Of a DNA stretch of 64,000 nt, positions 13,795-25,249 are shown piece after piece. Position numbers and translations under genes: made by a program. Each line of letters opens with the position of its first letter. Position 1 is the first letter of the stretch. Source of the DNA: Steromphala cineraria (Eukaryota > Mollusca > Gastropoda > Trochida > Trochidae); the NCBI GenBank assembly GCA_916613615.1, contig OU744720.1, forward strand, positions 66,685,971 to 66,749,970. Reading direction: 5' to 3'. The notes beneath the pieces were generated by a model. The model saw nothing but the letters and a program-made list of their open reading frames with translations. It was not told the origin of the DNA and made no database searches.

Positions 13795-13895
13795 ACGATA
13801 CCAATATTACCTGATCTTTGCACTAACGTACCCTGGCAAATGAACAAGTTTACGGCACGTAGCATTACATTTGACATCAAACATGCTTCAACGCA
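13795..13895 (+). repeat. Oldest, weak copy of block R
   Basis: ATACCAATATTACC, then GGCACGTA, then TTGACATCAAACATG follow the same order as in the better R blocks (GTACCAACATTACC, GGCACGT, CTTGACTTCAAACATG). The 26 bp core itself has decayed here. Placement between a U copy (11.3 kb) and an S copy (15.7 kb) supports homology. Confidence 0.5.
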
Positions 13896-14204
13896 TGTAA
13901 TATTTCGTTCTATTTGTCAAACCAAAAATATCACGACAAATTTTGCATTTCTTTAGCTCAAAACACTTTTAAACTTTATCTTGTCACTGCTTTTCAAGTC
14001 ACTGTTATCTATATATTATCCGATTTTATTGATATATAAAACATATAAAGAAAGATTTATTCAGCTCAGTTACAAACTATTGCTATCTAGGTCACTGAAA
14101 GAATAAATTATCGACCAACTTTTCATGAATAGAAACTTTAAATATGCAAACTACAAATTCATCAAACTTTTACAAGGAAAACATCACCAAAATAATACAT
14201 TGTA

Positions 14205-15475
14205 CCCTACAATTCAATTCTTTTATTCGGTATAAAGGCCATAGGCCCATGTACAAATAACAATCTTATTGTGACAGATGTATATCATGTCTAACATTTC
14301 TCAAATATAATGCTTCCTTAATGAACTTAGCAATATTTAACAAAATAGTTTCCTTAGTACATGTTAAAAGTGTATAAAACTTATTCATATTCGTTGAAAT
14401 ACAATAATACTGTGGGATATATTTTAATCTAAGATGAGAATATAATGGACATTTTAGAAGGAAGTGATACTCATCTTCTATACAACCTAACGCACAAAAT
14501 TTACATATCCTATCACACCGTGCAATGCCACAACGTCTGCCAGTATTAATCATCAAGGGAAGTTCACCAATTCGTAATAAACTTAAGAGTCTTCTATATT
14601 CCCTCACTGGGATTACATTTAGATAATATTCTACTGATAACAATGATTTATATTCTTTATAGCTAGATAACTTACTTGATTCACAAATTCTAGAGTACCA
14701 ATCTTGAGTATTACAATCTTTAAGTCGTTGTACAAAGGTATTGATAAACAAAGTACTATTACCAACATCCTGGGTAATCCATACCAAACCAAATCCATAT
14801 GAAAACAAAATACCTTTTACATGCGTAGCCCATGTTGTGCGATTGCACTCATCTAATGATTTACATAGAAGATAGCCCTGTTTTGGGTATCTATGTATGG
14901 GCATGAATAAAAACTTTAACCAAAATTGAATACATTTTTTATGATAATCTACAAAAAGACCTTGTCGACCACATTCACCCAGTGCAGCATCATTTGAAAC
15001 ATAATACCCAACACCAAGAACGTATTTACAAAATTTAACATGAACACGTTCGATGTATACATTTTTGGAATAGCCCCATATTTCACAGGAATAAAGTAAA
15101 ATTGGTTTTATCTGGGTGTCAAAAATCTTAAATAAAACTGATGGTGAAATATTCTTTAACTTGTATTGAAGTTGCTTAACAGCAAAAAGGGCCTTATTGG
15201 CTTTCTGAACTAAAACATTTATTCCTCTTGACCAACATAATCTATTAGAAAACACAAGTCCCAGATAATTATAATACGTAGATATTTTAACATTATCAGT
15301 ACCAAACATCCATTTTTCCGTCCCTCTAAGCTTACCCCCATTTCGAAAAACCAAAATCTCTGTCTTATCTAAATTGACAGTTAACCCCCATTTAGTACTA
15401 AACTGCTTTAGAACATTAAGCTTTCGCTGCAAACCACCTACCCTACAGATCGTTAATGATGATTCATTCGGTCAG
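14205..15475 (-). mobile_element. 5'-truncated jockey/CR1-like LINE with ATTCAA-type tail
   Basis: A minus-strand non-LTR retrotransposon whose coding part ends at 14266. Its 3' end near 14205-14225 carries AATTCAATTCTTTTATTCGG on the plus strand, i.e. a GAATTGAATT tail after a short UTR instead of a poly-A tail. The same 3' end, with more tail units, is at 19795-19890. The 5' end stops at about 15475, inside the reverse transcriptase region, as expected of incomplete target-primed reverse transcription. It separates a P-like block (14050-14160) from later array blocks, so it inserted into an already duplicated locus. Confidence 0.8.
14266..15471 (-). pseudogene. LINE ORF2 C-terminal half (RT thumb and zinc knuckle)
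   Basis: The frame is open for about 400 codons from an in-frame TGA at 15472-15474; there is no true start, and the first listed codon (15430-15432) is TTG. Counting from that TTG, residues 1-60 give WGLTVNLDKTEILVF and NYLGLVFSN, the segment after the YADD box in jockey/CR1-like enzymes. Residues 100-160 give the FDTQIKPILLYSCEIWG and KFCKYVLGV motifs of the thumb and connection region. Residues 310-328 form a CX2CX9HX4C knuckle (CKFC, H323, C328). The fingers and palm with the catalytic aspartates, and any endonuclease, are missing, so the fragment is inactive. The unbroken frame suggests a fairly young insertion. Confidence 0.85.
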
Positions 15476-15659
15476 AGGAAGACCCTATTTGCATTACTGT
15501 TGCAAAACCGTGCAGGAATGGACCAGTATAAACACGACATGCCGTCAAGGGATTATTTCAGCATTAATTTTTAATGAAAGTAAGTGTTGGTATAAAATCA
15601 ACCTAGCATAACTAAATAAGATTCTGGTTTCGGTTTGCTAACGTTAAATCAGAGGATCG

Positions 15660-15835
15660 ATGAAGTCATTCTTCATATATTTCAACATGAAGTTGTTATA
15701 TCAAAGTATTGGCTTTTTCACAAAAAGCAAGTTTTATTCCGGATGGCAGAAGTAATCCCAGGTTCGCGTGATTAGCTTGTGTGTTGATCACCCCTGAGGG
15801 AATTAGCAACTCATCAATCTTGTTTCTACCTGCAT
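15660..15835 (+). repeat. Old, diverged copy of block S
   Basis: TATATTTCAACATGAAGTTG, TTCCGGATGGCAGAAGTAATCCC, GTGTTGATCACCC and a following CATCAATCTTG run follow the order of the younger S blocks (TATTTCAACACGAACT, CTTTGGGGCTC..AATAATCCCC, GTGTTGATTACC, CCCATCAGTTC). Substitutions are many but order and spacing agree. Confidence 0.5.
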
Positions 15836-17052
15836 ATCATAAGATTTAGGAAACTGCATGAATAATCTTGTATCATTAGACCATCATGAATAAACGAATC
15901 CCTACGACTGAACACAAGTTGTCGTGTGAAAAAAAATCAATATAAATATGAATCAAAGAATATCTTATCCACATTCAGGGAGACATAAACTAGTCAATCG
16001 ATGTATGTTTATTGTAGAAGAATGACTTTCAGAATCAACGTAATTAGTTAATAATATTGCACTAGTTTTAATAGGCTCTTTAATATATTACTTACGAATC
16101 TATATAGGAGGAATTAACGTTTCATTTCAAAATATGCTAAGAGCATCTTTAAAATGTTTAGTTAAATGATATTATCTCCACATATAATAGAAGTTTTAGT
16201 CCTTGGTTCACCGAATTGATGTTATTAGCTAGATATGTTTTAAAACTCGTTTTCGAATGTAATATTCTTACAAAATGAGTTTGCAGTGGTCTTATTTAGT
16301 AAAGTTCAAGCAATATTATTCTACCGCAATAAAAACGATAAAAAACATTACCAACGGAATTTACTTCATAAGATATTTGGTGTCAACTAAGATAATTCCA
16401 CCACGTCAGCAGAATACACTAGCTATAAATTTTTAATTCATTGAATCCTCTTTAAGCCTCAATGTGACAGGTTTGCTTTCGTTTCCTTTCATTAAATCAC
16501 TTAACCCATCCATCATGCTGATTTATTGCACTGGTTTAATTGGAAACTTGCTGCATTATTGATGTTGTAATTGAATTCCGCCTAAAAGAACGACTTAATT
16601 CCACACAATGATATTGACGGAAAATCCTAGCATCGACAATATGGGGAACGGATAAGTCATCGTTCATATTTTTGGTGATAAAAACCGTTTATTACTAAAT
16701 CCTATACCGCAAAATTTTATAATAGTGTCTTCACTTTTGAAAATTAAAGGATATGACAAATTTGTTTTGTCTGCTAAAGTTGTTTTTTAAACCGAAATGT
16801 TGTAATATGGTATCATTTTACAATGCTGCCAGCTACCACCCACCTTCAGTTGATGCATTTGTCATTAAAGACATGACAGTAACTCATTATGATATTCATT
16901 GAACATAACATATTACCTTCCTTCCGTCTAACATAAAAAATTTAATTATCTTTAACTATATTTAACAACAGAAGAGTCAAACAATCTAATAGCTGATGAT
17001 TTTGTGACAATGGTTTTGTTCTTTATTCTCCCTCAAAGAAGCTCAGACCTGT

Positions 17053-17077
17053 AAATCGAAAATCGAAAATCGAAAAA
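17053..17077. repeat. 8 bp tandem repeat (AATCGAAA), three units
   Basis: Three consecutive AATCGAAA-type units between the Q and R blocks of copy 0. Not present in the other copies at this place. Confidence 0.8.
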
Positions 17078-17102
17078 ATTATAATCATATGTTTTTTAAA
17101 AT

Positions 17103-17285
17103 ATCATGAACCGTAACCACTTCGACAAAATTAACCAAGTACCAACATTACCACTTAATCATTTGGCATCACTAATTGCTTCCTGGCACGTTTCAACTTG
17201 TAACTATCTTGACTTCAAACATGTACATTAGTGGCGGTTTTAAGCATATGCACTTTGAAAGGAGAGCACTTCTGGAATAGTAAGT
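17103..17285 (+). repeat. Block R, copy 0
   Basis: R begins ATCATGAACC, continues through ACCAACATTACC and holds the core GCATCACTAATTGCTTCCTG-GCACGT, unchanged in six copies. It then runs to AAGTGGCGGTTTTAAGC and GAGCACTTCTGGAATAG. Differences from the 24437 copy fall mostly outside the core. A frame through R starting KINQ is interrupted by TAG after the core in this copy, so it is unlikely to be protein-coding. Confidence 0.85.
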
Positions 17286-17899
17286 AGTAATTTACACATA
17301 CAAAATAGCAACTGAGCTGACACCATTCCAGTTCACGCTTTCATCATGGAAGCCATGAGATCAACTTAATTGCTCCCACTAAAGTATTGTTGATTTGTTT
17401 TTGATGTGCGCATTAATAGATATTTTCCAATAATATAATACCAATATCTACATAGGAGTTGTCATCAACATGTTTCTTCAAGAAAGTGTTTTGTTTAATT
17501 GTTAGTGTTAATAGTGCTTAAGACCTTGTTCATTAGGGTAGTTATAGTAACTTATAACCGCAGCAAAACTGTCAAGAATAGTGTGCCATTATCATAAATA
17601 AATTTAGGTTAATTACCTGTAATTGAAGTTCACATATCATTATCATCACCATTAAAAAACCTTTCTGCAATCTATTTTGCTTTGTTTCCTAAACAATGTA
17701 AATTGATTCTCCTAAGGGAAATGTTCATTTATTGTTTTAAAATGTTTATTAAATCTAAAGAATTTACATTGAATCATATTTCATTATGTTGAAATTACCC
17801 ATATTTCAATTGAATCTAAAACGACTATAAACACTCCAATTGTTATAAACTTTAAAATATGAAATTGTTAAAGAAGCAATCTTGCAAATTTTTGACGTG

Positions 17900-18580
17900 T
17901 TTCGCTTTAAATTGTTTTAAATGATGAAATACCTACTTTACGAAAAGGTTGCAGGTCAAAACATTGTTATAAATGAAATTCGTTAAGAAAAAAATTCAGA
18001 CCCTATCCCCGGTATGTTCTAAGTTCAAGTTGTTTCAGTCGAAATAATAAAAAAAAAAAAAGCAAAAAGCCCAACCACCACTAGATCTTACCACCTACCA
18101 AGTTCAGTAAAAATATATAGTTTTATATAGTGTTTTGAGTTATAGCTAAGAAAACCCCCTACTGCCAATGTGCACTAAGTTTAAATACTTTCTGTGAAAC
18201 CAGCAGAAAAATCCAGACAAAATAGCAAAAGGCACCGCTCCATCACTCAGTATAACTACATACCAAGTTTTGTAAACAAAATATGGCTTGAAGCATGAAT
18301 TGTCTCGCACTCACCAACCCTGCTATCGCATATTCGCGCCTCTCGTATCAATGAGGCTCGCTGTGAAGTTTGATACGTCAGGGAGCAGGATCAAAGAATG
18401 TACGTACTCTTTCGCCTTGATCGAAGACCCTTTACTTTTCCATTAGATAGAAGCTGGCCGCCGTTTGATTCTTTTTACTAGGTTTGTAAATGAGACAGGT
18501 TAGACGTGGGCCACTCACTTCCTGTTGTGCCGCCATATTTAAAAAAACGTTGTCATAACTAAGAGCACGATTTTTGGAGA
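17900..18580. mobile_element. Unassigned insertion specific to copy 0
   Basis: Homology to the young copies stops near 17885 and resumes near 18590. The intervening 0.7 kb has a 13-base A run (18046-18061) and two similar sub-blocks, each with TACCAAGTT and TTTTGAGT/TGGCTTGAAG-like ends, followed by a more GC-balanced part (18280-18560). No terminal repeats or coding sequence are clear. It is probably a transposon fragment, but a deletion in the other copies is not excluded. Confidence 0.4.
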
Positions 18581-18698
18581 TGATTAACTCAAAAACTTGT
18601 TGGTTCAATTCTGTAAGTCTATATCTTGTATCTTATATCTGAATATAATCAATGAATAAAACATAATCAGATGTATTTCAACACGAAGTAACCATATC

Positions 18699-18858
18699 AA
18701 AGTGAGATCACTAACGCTGAGTCATAAAGATTATTCCTTTGGGGCTCAAATAATCCCCATGTTGCGTGCATAATGTAAGTGTTGTTAAGAAACGGCGAAT
18801 GTAGTTTCACTTTTAATCTACCTTATTGTTGTTTATGTCCGCCCATCAGTTCTTTGTC
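18699..18858 (+). repeat. Block S, copy 0
   Basis: It contains CACTAACGCTGAGTCAT, ATTCCTTTGGGGCTCAAATA, ATCCCC, TTGCGTGCATAATGT and TTGTTTATGTCCGCCCATCA, shared with the other S blocks. GGGG and CCCC flank a 10-base AT-rich loop and could pair. The GAAGCTTC palindrome of the young copies is changed to GTAGTTTC here. Confidence 0.85.
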
Positions 18859-19091
18859 AGAAGATGCAATGCTTCAACATCAATGTTGATACAAGATGAT
18901 GCTACATGTCACAGAAACAAGAAAAATCTCAAATGAAATTAATCTCGAATGTCTCTTCTAAAACAGTTGATAAAAAATGTAGTCAATGCACAATCTAATA
19001 ATTTTGAGGACTTTGATTAACTATCACAATTCATTCTACAATAAAACAATATTGCAACGTTACAGTATCTGAAACAATTTGGTTTTAATAT

Positions 19092-19664
19092 AAACTAATG
19101 TCCAAAAGAAACGATACCAAGTTTTCAACGTCCTCCGAAACAAAATTCTATTACCCGACAGAGTCGAATTTAAGTGTGCCGAACAGTCATATGTCTTGTA
19201 AAGAAGTATGCACATTTTGATTCTTCAGGAAAATATACTTTTGATTTTGTGTCTCTTCAAACTTACATGGGGTGCATAAATCGAAATTTCAAGTTGTTTT
19301 ATGCACAGAAGTTATGTCATTTCACTATAAAATTGATAAAGTATTGAAGTTAGTGAGAATACAATCTTGTTGATACAATGCACTTGACATAAATTCGTTG
19401 ACGCGTCACTGCTCTAGAACGTTTTAAAACAAGCAAAAGTATCCAATTTCTCTCTGCTATCTCGCCTAGTTAAGGAGATTCCAAATCGATGTTTATTTTA
19501 AATGCGTGTTTATCGCAAACATGAAAAGATAATGTTTTGAAATTTTGCATAGAGGTGAGTTGACTACTGACGAAATGATAAAACTATGTTTTAGTCGTAT
19601 CAATCTGAAGTGGGTTGAGTTATCTTGCCATTTGTATGGTATCGTTTCTTTTGGACACTAGTTT
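19092..19664. mobile_element. MITE family V, 573 bp, with 27 bp terminal inverted repeats
   Basis: The left end (19092-19118, AAACTAATGTCCAAAAGAAA then CGATACC) is the reverse complement of the right end (19638-19664) with one mismatch. The interior is AT-rich and noncoding. Copies 1-3 have uninterrupted sequence here (for example 28885-28920), so this is a clean insertion in copy 0. A truncated relative, right end intact, lies at 59221-59577. A target-site duplication is not obvious. Confidence 0.85.
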
Positions 19665-19794
19665 AGTTTAAAATAAACATTTCTATTGTGCAATATGATT
19701 TTTGTTCTATTAAAGTTGTCTTGAGAAAACGATTTTAAAAATAAAACAAATTGAAACATTTATTAGAACATCTCACTGTAAACGATAAAATACT

Positions 19795-19890
19795 ATTCAA
19801 TTCAATTCAATTCAATTCTTTATTCTCATAAAACCACCTTGGTGGTACAAGAGCATATTCACAAAATGTAATACATATAAATAAATAAAT
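19795..19890 (-). mobile_element. LINE 3' end with (TTGAA)n tail
   Basis: Four AATTC units lead into TTTATTCTCATAAAACCACC, the same layout as the 3' end of the LINE at 14205. The element is on the minus strand and cut off after about 90 bases, so it is a very short 5'-truncated insertion of the same or a close family. Confidence 0.65.
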
Positions 19891-22026
19891 ATATATTGAA
19901 GCTATGTCCCACAAAATGATAAATTCAAGTGATAAAAGGAGCACTGTCTAACATAACGTTAGATATAGTTGATAGTGCAGTTGATTTAGATACTTAACTA
20001 CCACTCAAATCAGAATGTACAAAAACATGTAATACATCGTCGCGTCGCAACTGATTACACAATTATCCTTCATTGCCTCCAATCAGGCATATCCCTTTCT
20101 ATCCAACACGCTCAACGAATAAGAACAATGTATTGATCAACATTGCATGGCTGATCAACTTATTCATTCATAATTCGTAACAATAACATTAACCTTTCCA
20201 ATTAGAATTCTAACAGATGATATCTGTAAAACATAACTATTCTCATTACTTCCTGGCGATTGACTTTTTTTTGGGTATATTTGTTATAGTTAGTCTCATC
20301 AATGACATTGTAGAACATTTTCTTAAGGAATCTCACGATATTGAAAACAAATGTTACTAATAATTAATAGTCTAAAAGTGAATTCCAGCTCAACTTATTT
20401 TGAGTCTTTCACAATAATGATGTTTTTTATCGAAAAGCCTTTATGTAAATTACTTAAATACTCTTAGTACAAACTGTATATTGGAATGATAAAGGCTGCA
20501 AATAAGCTTTCCAATTGCAAAATATTTTATATTTGAGCCATTAGATTTGTTTTGACGTAACTGTACAAATGGATAATTTACAGATCCAAGCAACTTGATA
20601 TCATGACATCATGATAAAACAACACTTTCCTAACCAACATAAGCGAATAGCAGAACAAGCCCTGCAGTTAGACGAGTTATTCAAAACGAACATTAAGCTG
20701 ATATGATACAATTAGAGGATATTTATAATGCTGGTTTGTTTCTTTGCTCGCAGCTGTTTTATATTTCCTCTGACTGTATTTCATTTTGGAAACATAAAAT
20801 TGGCATATCGTGTTACAAATTCGCAAGCAAAATACCGTATTATCTGCAAAATGTGTAAATGAGAAACTATAGTAAGACAGACAACATTTGGGTTACATAT
20901 TCCTGTGGCATATGATATCGCCTATAGGAATCATGATTTAAAAACTCCGAATGAAACAGACAAGAATTTGTTTTTATGTTGCAAAAACACTATCAATTTT
21001 AAAACGTGACCTTCCAAACTGATATCATTTTTGCTAACGGTTTATTGAAAATAAAGCATACAGCTTTCTACGACGCAAACTGTAAGTCAAACATTCAACT
21101 GTTTCATTAATAACATAGAACACGGCACCAATTATGTTTACACCTTAGGATTTATCTTATTTATGCTATACCATGACAGATTGCACTTATCAGTTCAAAA
21201 GAACATTAAATACAAGAAAGAAAACTATGCAGGATATATATTTAATGTATTATCTCAGAAACGGTAAACCTAAACAAGAAACAAGAATGTGTTACCATAA
21301 CAAGCTGAAGAAAGGCTGTAATCTTATGTTGCAAATTCAATATTTTTACTTAAAACAAAAACAGAATTCCAAAGTGAGGTCATTTCTCGACAGTGATACC
21401 GACAGTTGAGAGAAATCTAATCTACCGTCAATACGCCTCCTGAAGCTACGACCTGCAAACAACAGCTGACAAGTAGTTAGAAATCTGTCAGTTCTAGTGT
21501 AACTGCTAGTCTGTATATTTGCGTCTGCATGTTCGTGTATTGCAGTGATATATTATTTCAAAGTCTTCTCAGAGCAGATCTAATTCACATGTACAAATAC
21601 TATTATAGAAGAGTCAACGAATCAAAAGCCTACATACAATGAGTTGATAGCAATTATAGGTAACAATGATAAGAGAGTATCTACAATTTAGTATTATCCC
21701 ATTTTTATTATTTCAATATATTTCATTTTTTTTATCAATTAATATATCTTCAAGGCATTTATTAGAATTCAGTTTTAAATCTTTGGTTAAAACTCGCCTG
21801 AGTAACATGCACGCCTGAGTTCTAAAGAGATATCCTCATGACCTAATAGACACAAACCTTAATGCCATTATGAGTATGGATTCGAAACATGTATAGCAAG
21901 TATATCACTCAAAAATGGCGCTTAAGAAGTTTAGCCTTACATGTGTATACATGTATATGACTCTAACAATATACCTATATCCCTCTCTGATTACACACAT
22001 TATTCGACCTGACATTTGACACGTGA

Positions 22027-22050
22027 ACAAACAGCAACAACAACAACAAC
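22027..22050. repeat. CAA trinucleotide microsatellite
   Basis: AACAAACAG followed by five CAACAACAA-type units. The matching places in the younger copies (33900) have only one or two units, so it expanded in copy 0. Confidence 0.8.
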
Positions 22051-22322
22051 GAAATGCGTATGCGATATGCATCACCTCTTACCAATACATTATTCAAACA
22101 TCTAGAATATCATTAAGATCAAAATGCATGACAAAATGCAGTTACCTGACCAAATTGCATTTTATGACCTATATATTTATTATAACAATCGTCAATGAAT
22201 ATAATAATATTATATGAATTCGATTATTGGAGCCATCCCAACGTATATCCATTTACAGATCTGTATATTGATAACGACAGTTTATCTGAAGGGTAATTGA
22301 TAAATTCCATTCTCAGAGGCAA

Positions 22323-23852
22323 TAAGTCACTAGAAATTACAGATAATATCACGCCTTATTAAGTGGATACTAATAGAGGTATTGATTAGTCGCATTCTAA
22401 CCTCTTATGCATTGCATTTGGGGATTTGATGTTTGACGCAAGAATAATTCACACACTACATGTATCGTTCATCTTATATGGTTTCGTTGTCTTTGTCCTT
22501 CTGCAATCAAGTTATATTTAACTCACAATTGTGATTTGAATGCTTTGTAAGTTTTGATGTATAAAGAAACATATGAAACCATTATTCAGATCAGTTACAA
22601 TCCATTGCTACCCAGATTATTGATAATCTTTTCATGAAAACATGAACTTTAAATATGCATCATTAGATCGTAATGAATAAATGAATCCTCCTGAAGACAA
22701 GTTGTAAATATGTTATAGTAGTTTTTATCACAATTATGAATAAAACAATCTCTTATCCATATTCAAGAAGGCATACAACTAGTCCATTGTTATAGTGTAA
22801 TAGAATAAATTTCATTATCAACATAATCAATATATTCTAATCCATGGACATTTTTGCACTTGGTTTATTAGTGTATTTAATAGTATGATAAACGAATCTT
22901 TATCTAGAGGAACATACGTTATATTTCATTATATCACATGTACATCCTTCTTTTTTTCAATTAAGTGTTAACATTTTCACATATATTAAAGTATCAGTCT
23001 TTGCATGATGAAATTGATGATATCGAGATGATGTGTTAAAATCTATTTCAGTATTATACTCTTACAAAACAAGTTTTAAATTGTCTTTTTTTTTAAATAT
23101 TTCATGTAACATTATGCTCCAGAAATTAAAGAAATACACAAGAAGAACCACATTTAGAAAACTAATCTACTTAAAACGATATTTATAATTCACATCAGCA
23201 GAATACACTAGAATTGCAAAGTGCTATAACTCATATAGCATATAAAGTATATACAGCTATAAAGTCTCATTGTGACGGGTTTGCGTTCGTCTCCTATCAT
23301 TGAATCACTTAACCCATCAATCATGCTGATTTATTGCACACATGTAATTGGAAACTTGCTTCATTATTGATGTTGTAATTGAATTCCGCCTAAAAGAACG
23401 ACTTAAGTCTACACATGCACAATGATATTGACTGAAAATCATACTTGGATAATATTTGAGAAGGGATAGGTCATCATCAATATTTGGGGTGATAAAACCT
23501 TTTATTATTAAATCATATACCGCAGATACTTATTATAGTGTCTTTACTTTTGAAAACTAATGAATATCAAAAATGTGTTTGGTCTGAGAGAGATGTCTTT
23601 TAAAATCGTAACCTTGTAATGGGTTGTTTATCGTTGAATGTATATTGCAGCCATACTTTCTGTCTGTACCTGATCATGTATCATTTGCAAATTTAGACAA
23701 CAACCACCCACCCTCAGTTTCTTTCTGAGATGTAGAGATGTTCTTTTAAAACCAAAATTAGTAATAGGTTGTTTATCCGTGGATGTATTGTACTTTCTGT
23801 GTGTACTTGCTCATGTATCAGTTGAAAATTTTTCCAGCTATTACCCATCGAA
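22323..23852 (+). repeat. P-Q segment present once in unit A
   Basis: This 1.5 kb contains P (22560-22720) and Q (23303-23415). It has counterparts at 15840-16850 and 49467-50623 but is not repeated at 34415, because the young duplication begins at 23853. It has no open frame of interest. Terminal similarity with T-region sequence at 34160-34200 shows that 22323 continues directly from copy 0. Confidence 0.8.
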
Positions 23853-23861
23853 TTCAGTTGA
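23590..23861 (+). repeat. Local imperfect tandem repeat, about 135 bp x 2
   Basis: GAGATGT..CTTTTAAAA, GGTTGTTTATC, TACTTTCTGTSTGTAC and CATGTATCA occur in the same order at 23590-23725 and 23733-23861. Copy 0 has a single unit (16768-16855). The left breakpoint of the young 10.55 kb duplication (23853) falls at the end of the second unit. Confidence 0.75.
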
Positions 23862-24436
23862 TGTCTTGTTAATTGACATGACAGTTACAGCATTATGATC
23901 TCCATTAAAAACTGACATCTTTTTCCGTCTAACATTAAATCAATCATTATTTATAACTTTTTTTAACCAGACAAGAGACTTCTTTGATTGGCATTCAATC
24001 ACTTGGTGTGATGAACAATTAGAACAATTCTATTGATTATTACATAGTACATCAAGCTTATTTATTGTATAAACAACCTATCACCCACTGTATGTATATA
24101 TTTTCTCCATCTTTTAAACATGTATCACTTGCTTGACAACGACATTAGAATCTATGTCGAAATGTCACAGAATAAAAAAGTTGTTCATCCATTAGATTTG
24201 TCCTTATTGTTCAAGACAAGAGTCCAAATATCCCTTTTGTCACTTTATCTAGTTTTGAACTGGGCACAGCACGCTCATACTTTTAATACAGATTTGTGAA
24301 ATATCAAACATTAGACTACCGATGAATAAGTTGTGTATCTGATAATTGTAATTCGTAATAAATTACTAGAAATCAATAACATTGTGGTCAATATAACGTG
24401 CACGGCAGGAATACATGTCATCTTATGTTTTTAAGA

Positions 24437-24610
24437 TATCATGAACCATAACCACTTCAACAAAATTAACGAAGTACCAACATTACCACTCAACCACTTG
24501 GCATCACTAATTGCTTCCTGGCACGTCTCAACTTGTAACTATCTTGACTTCAATCTTGTACATAAGTGGCGATTTTAAGCATATGCACTTTGAAAGAAGA
24601 GCACTTCGGA
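24437..24610 (+). repeat. Block R, copy 1
   Basis: The full R block has the 26 bp core intact. It is preceded by ATGTTTTTAAGATATCATGAACC and followed by GTAAGTAGTAATTTACACAT-GC. The same sequence recurs unchanged at 34999-35172. A short frame (KINE...) runs through the core to a stop about 39 codons on. Third-position changes are no more frequent than others among the copies, so I do not call it coding. Confidence 0.85.
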
Positions 24611-25249
24611 AATAGTAAGTAGTAATTTACACATGCAAAATAGCAACAAAGCTGGTACAATTCCATGTGAATTTTGCGCGTTCATCATGGAAACCATGAG
24701 ATCAGTTAAATCATTCCCACTAAATCATTGTCATTTTTCGTATAAGTGCTTTTATTGATATTCATTTGTATATTCAAATTACCCTACTAGGAGTATTTAC
24801 TAAAATGTTTATTAACTGAAAGAAAGTGTTTCATTTAATGGTTATCACTTTAATGGTGTTGAAGTCCTGGCCCTCATCACAACAGGGTATGTTTTGTAAC
24901 TACTACAATTAATGTAAGAATTTTCAACAATTATTATGAATGAATTTAGGATTTTTTTTGTATTTGAAGTTCATATATCTTTATCAGGACCATTACAAAT
25001 CACCATACACCATCTTGTTTGTTGGTTCCTCAAACAATCAAATTTGATCCTAGTAAGACAAATGTTTATATTTGGATTTAAAATGTTTATTTTAATAAAT
25101 CTAATAAACTTGAAGTTAAACATGTATCAGTTTTTGGAAATCACTCATCTTTGAATGGATTCTAAAACGACTGTAGAAACATTGTTATACAGTTTGCGTT
25201 AAGAATATGAAATTGTGTAGTAATTAAATAGAAAAAGACAATGTCATAA

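Larger units (their letters stand above)
15840..22322 (+). repeat. Copy 0: oldest well-preserved copy of the duplicated unit
   Basis: This stretch is collinear with 22640-34200 in the young copies. It runs P (15850-15990), Q (16489-16606), R (17103-17285), S (18699-18858), then the downstream part: 20560-20815 matches 31455-31710, 21350-21490 matches 32020-32160, and 21600-22322 matches 33150-34170. It lacks insertions I1, I2, M1, M2, I3 and I4 and has its own insertions (17900-18580, element V, a LINE end). It flows without a break into 22323, so it is the tandem neighbour of unit A. Confidence 0.8.

Noticed and set aside
24936..25154. Identical 60-80 codon frames repeated at +10.56 kb (e.g. 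24936/35498, 25656/36218, 30291/40844)
   Set aside because: They are identical only because the DNA was just duplicated. None survives in unit B or copy 0 and none shows a domain.
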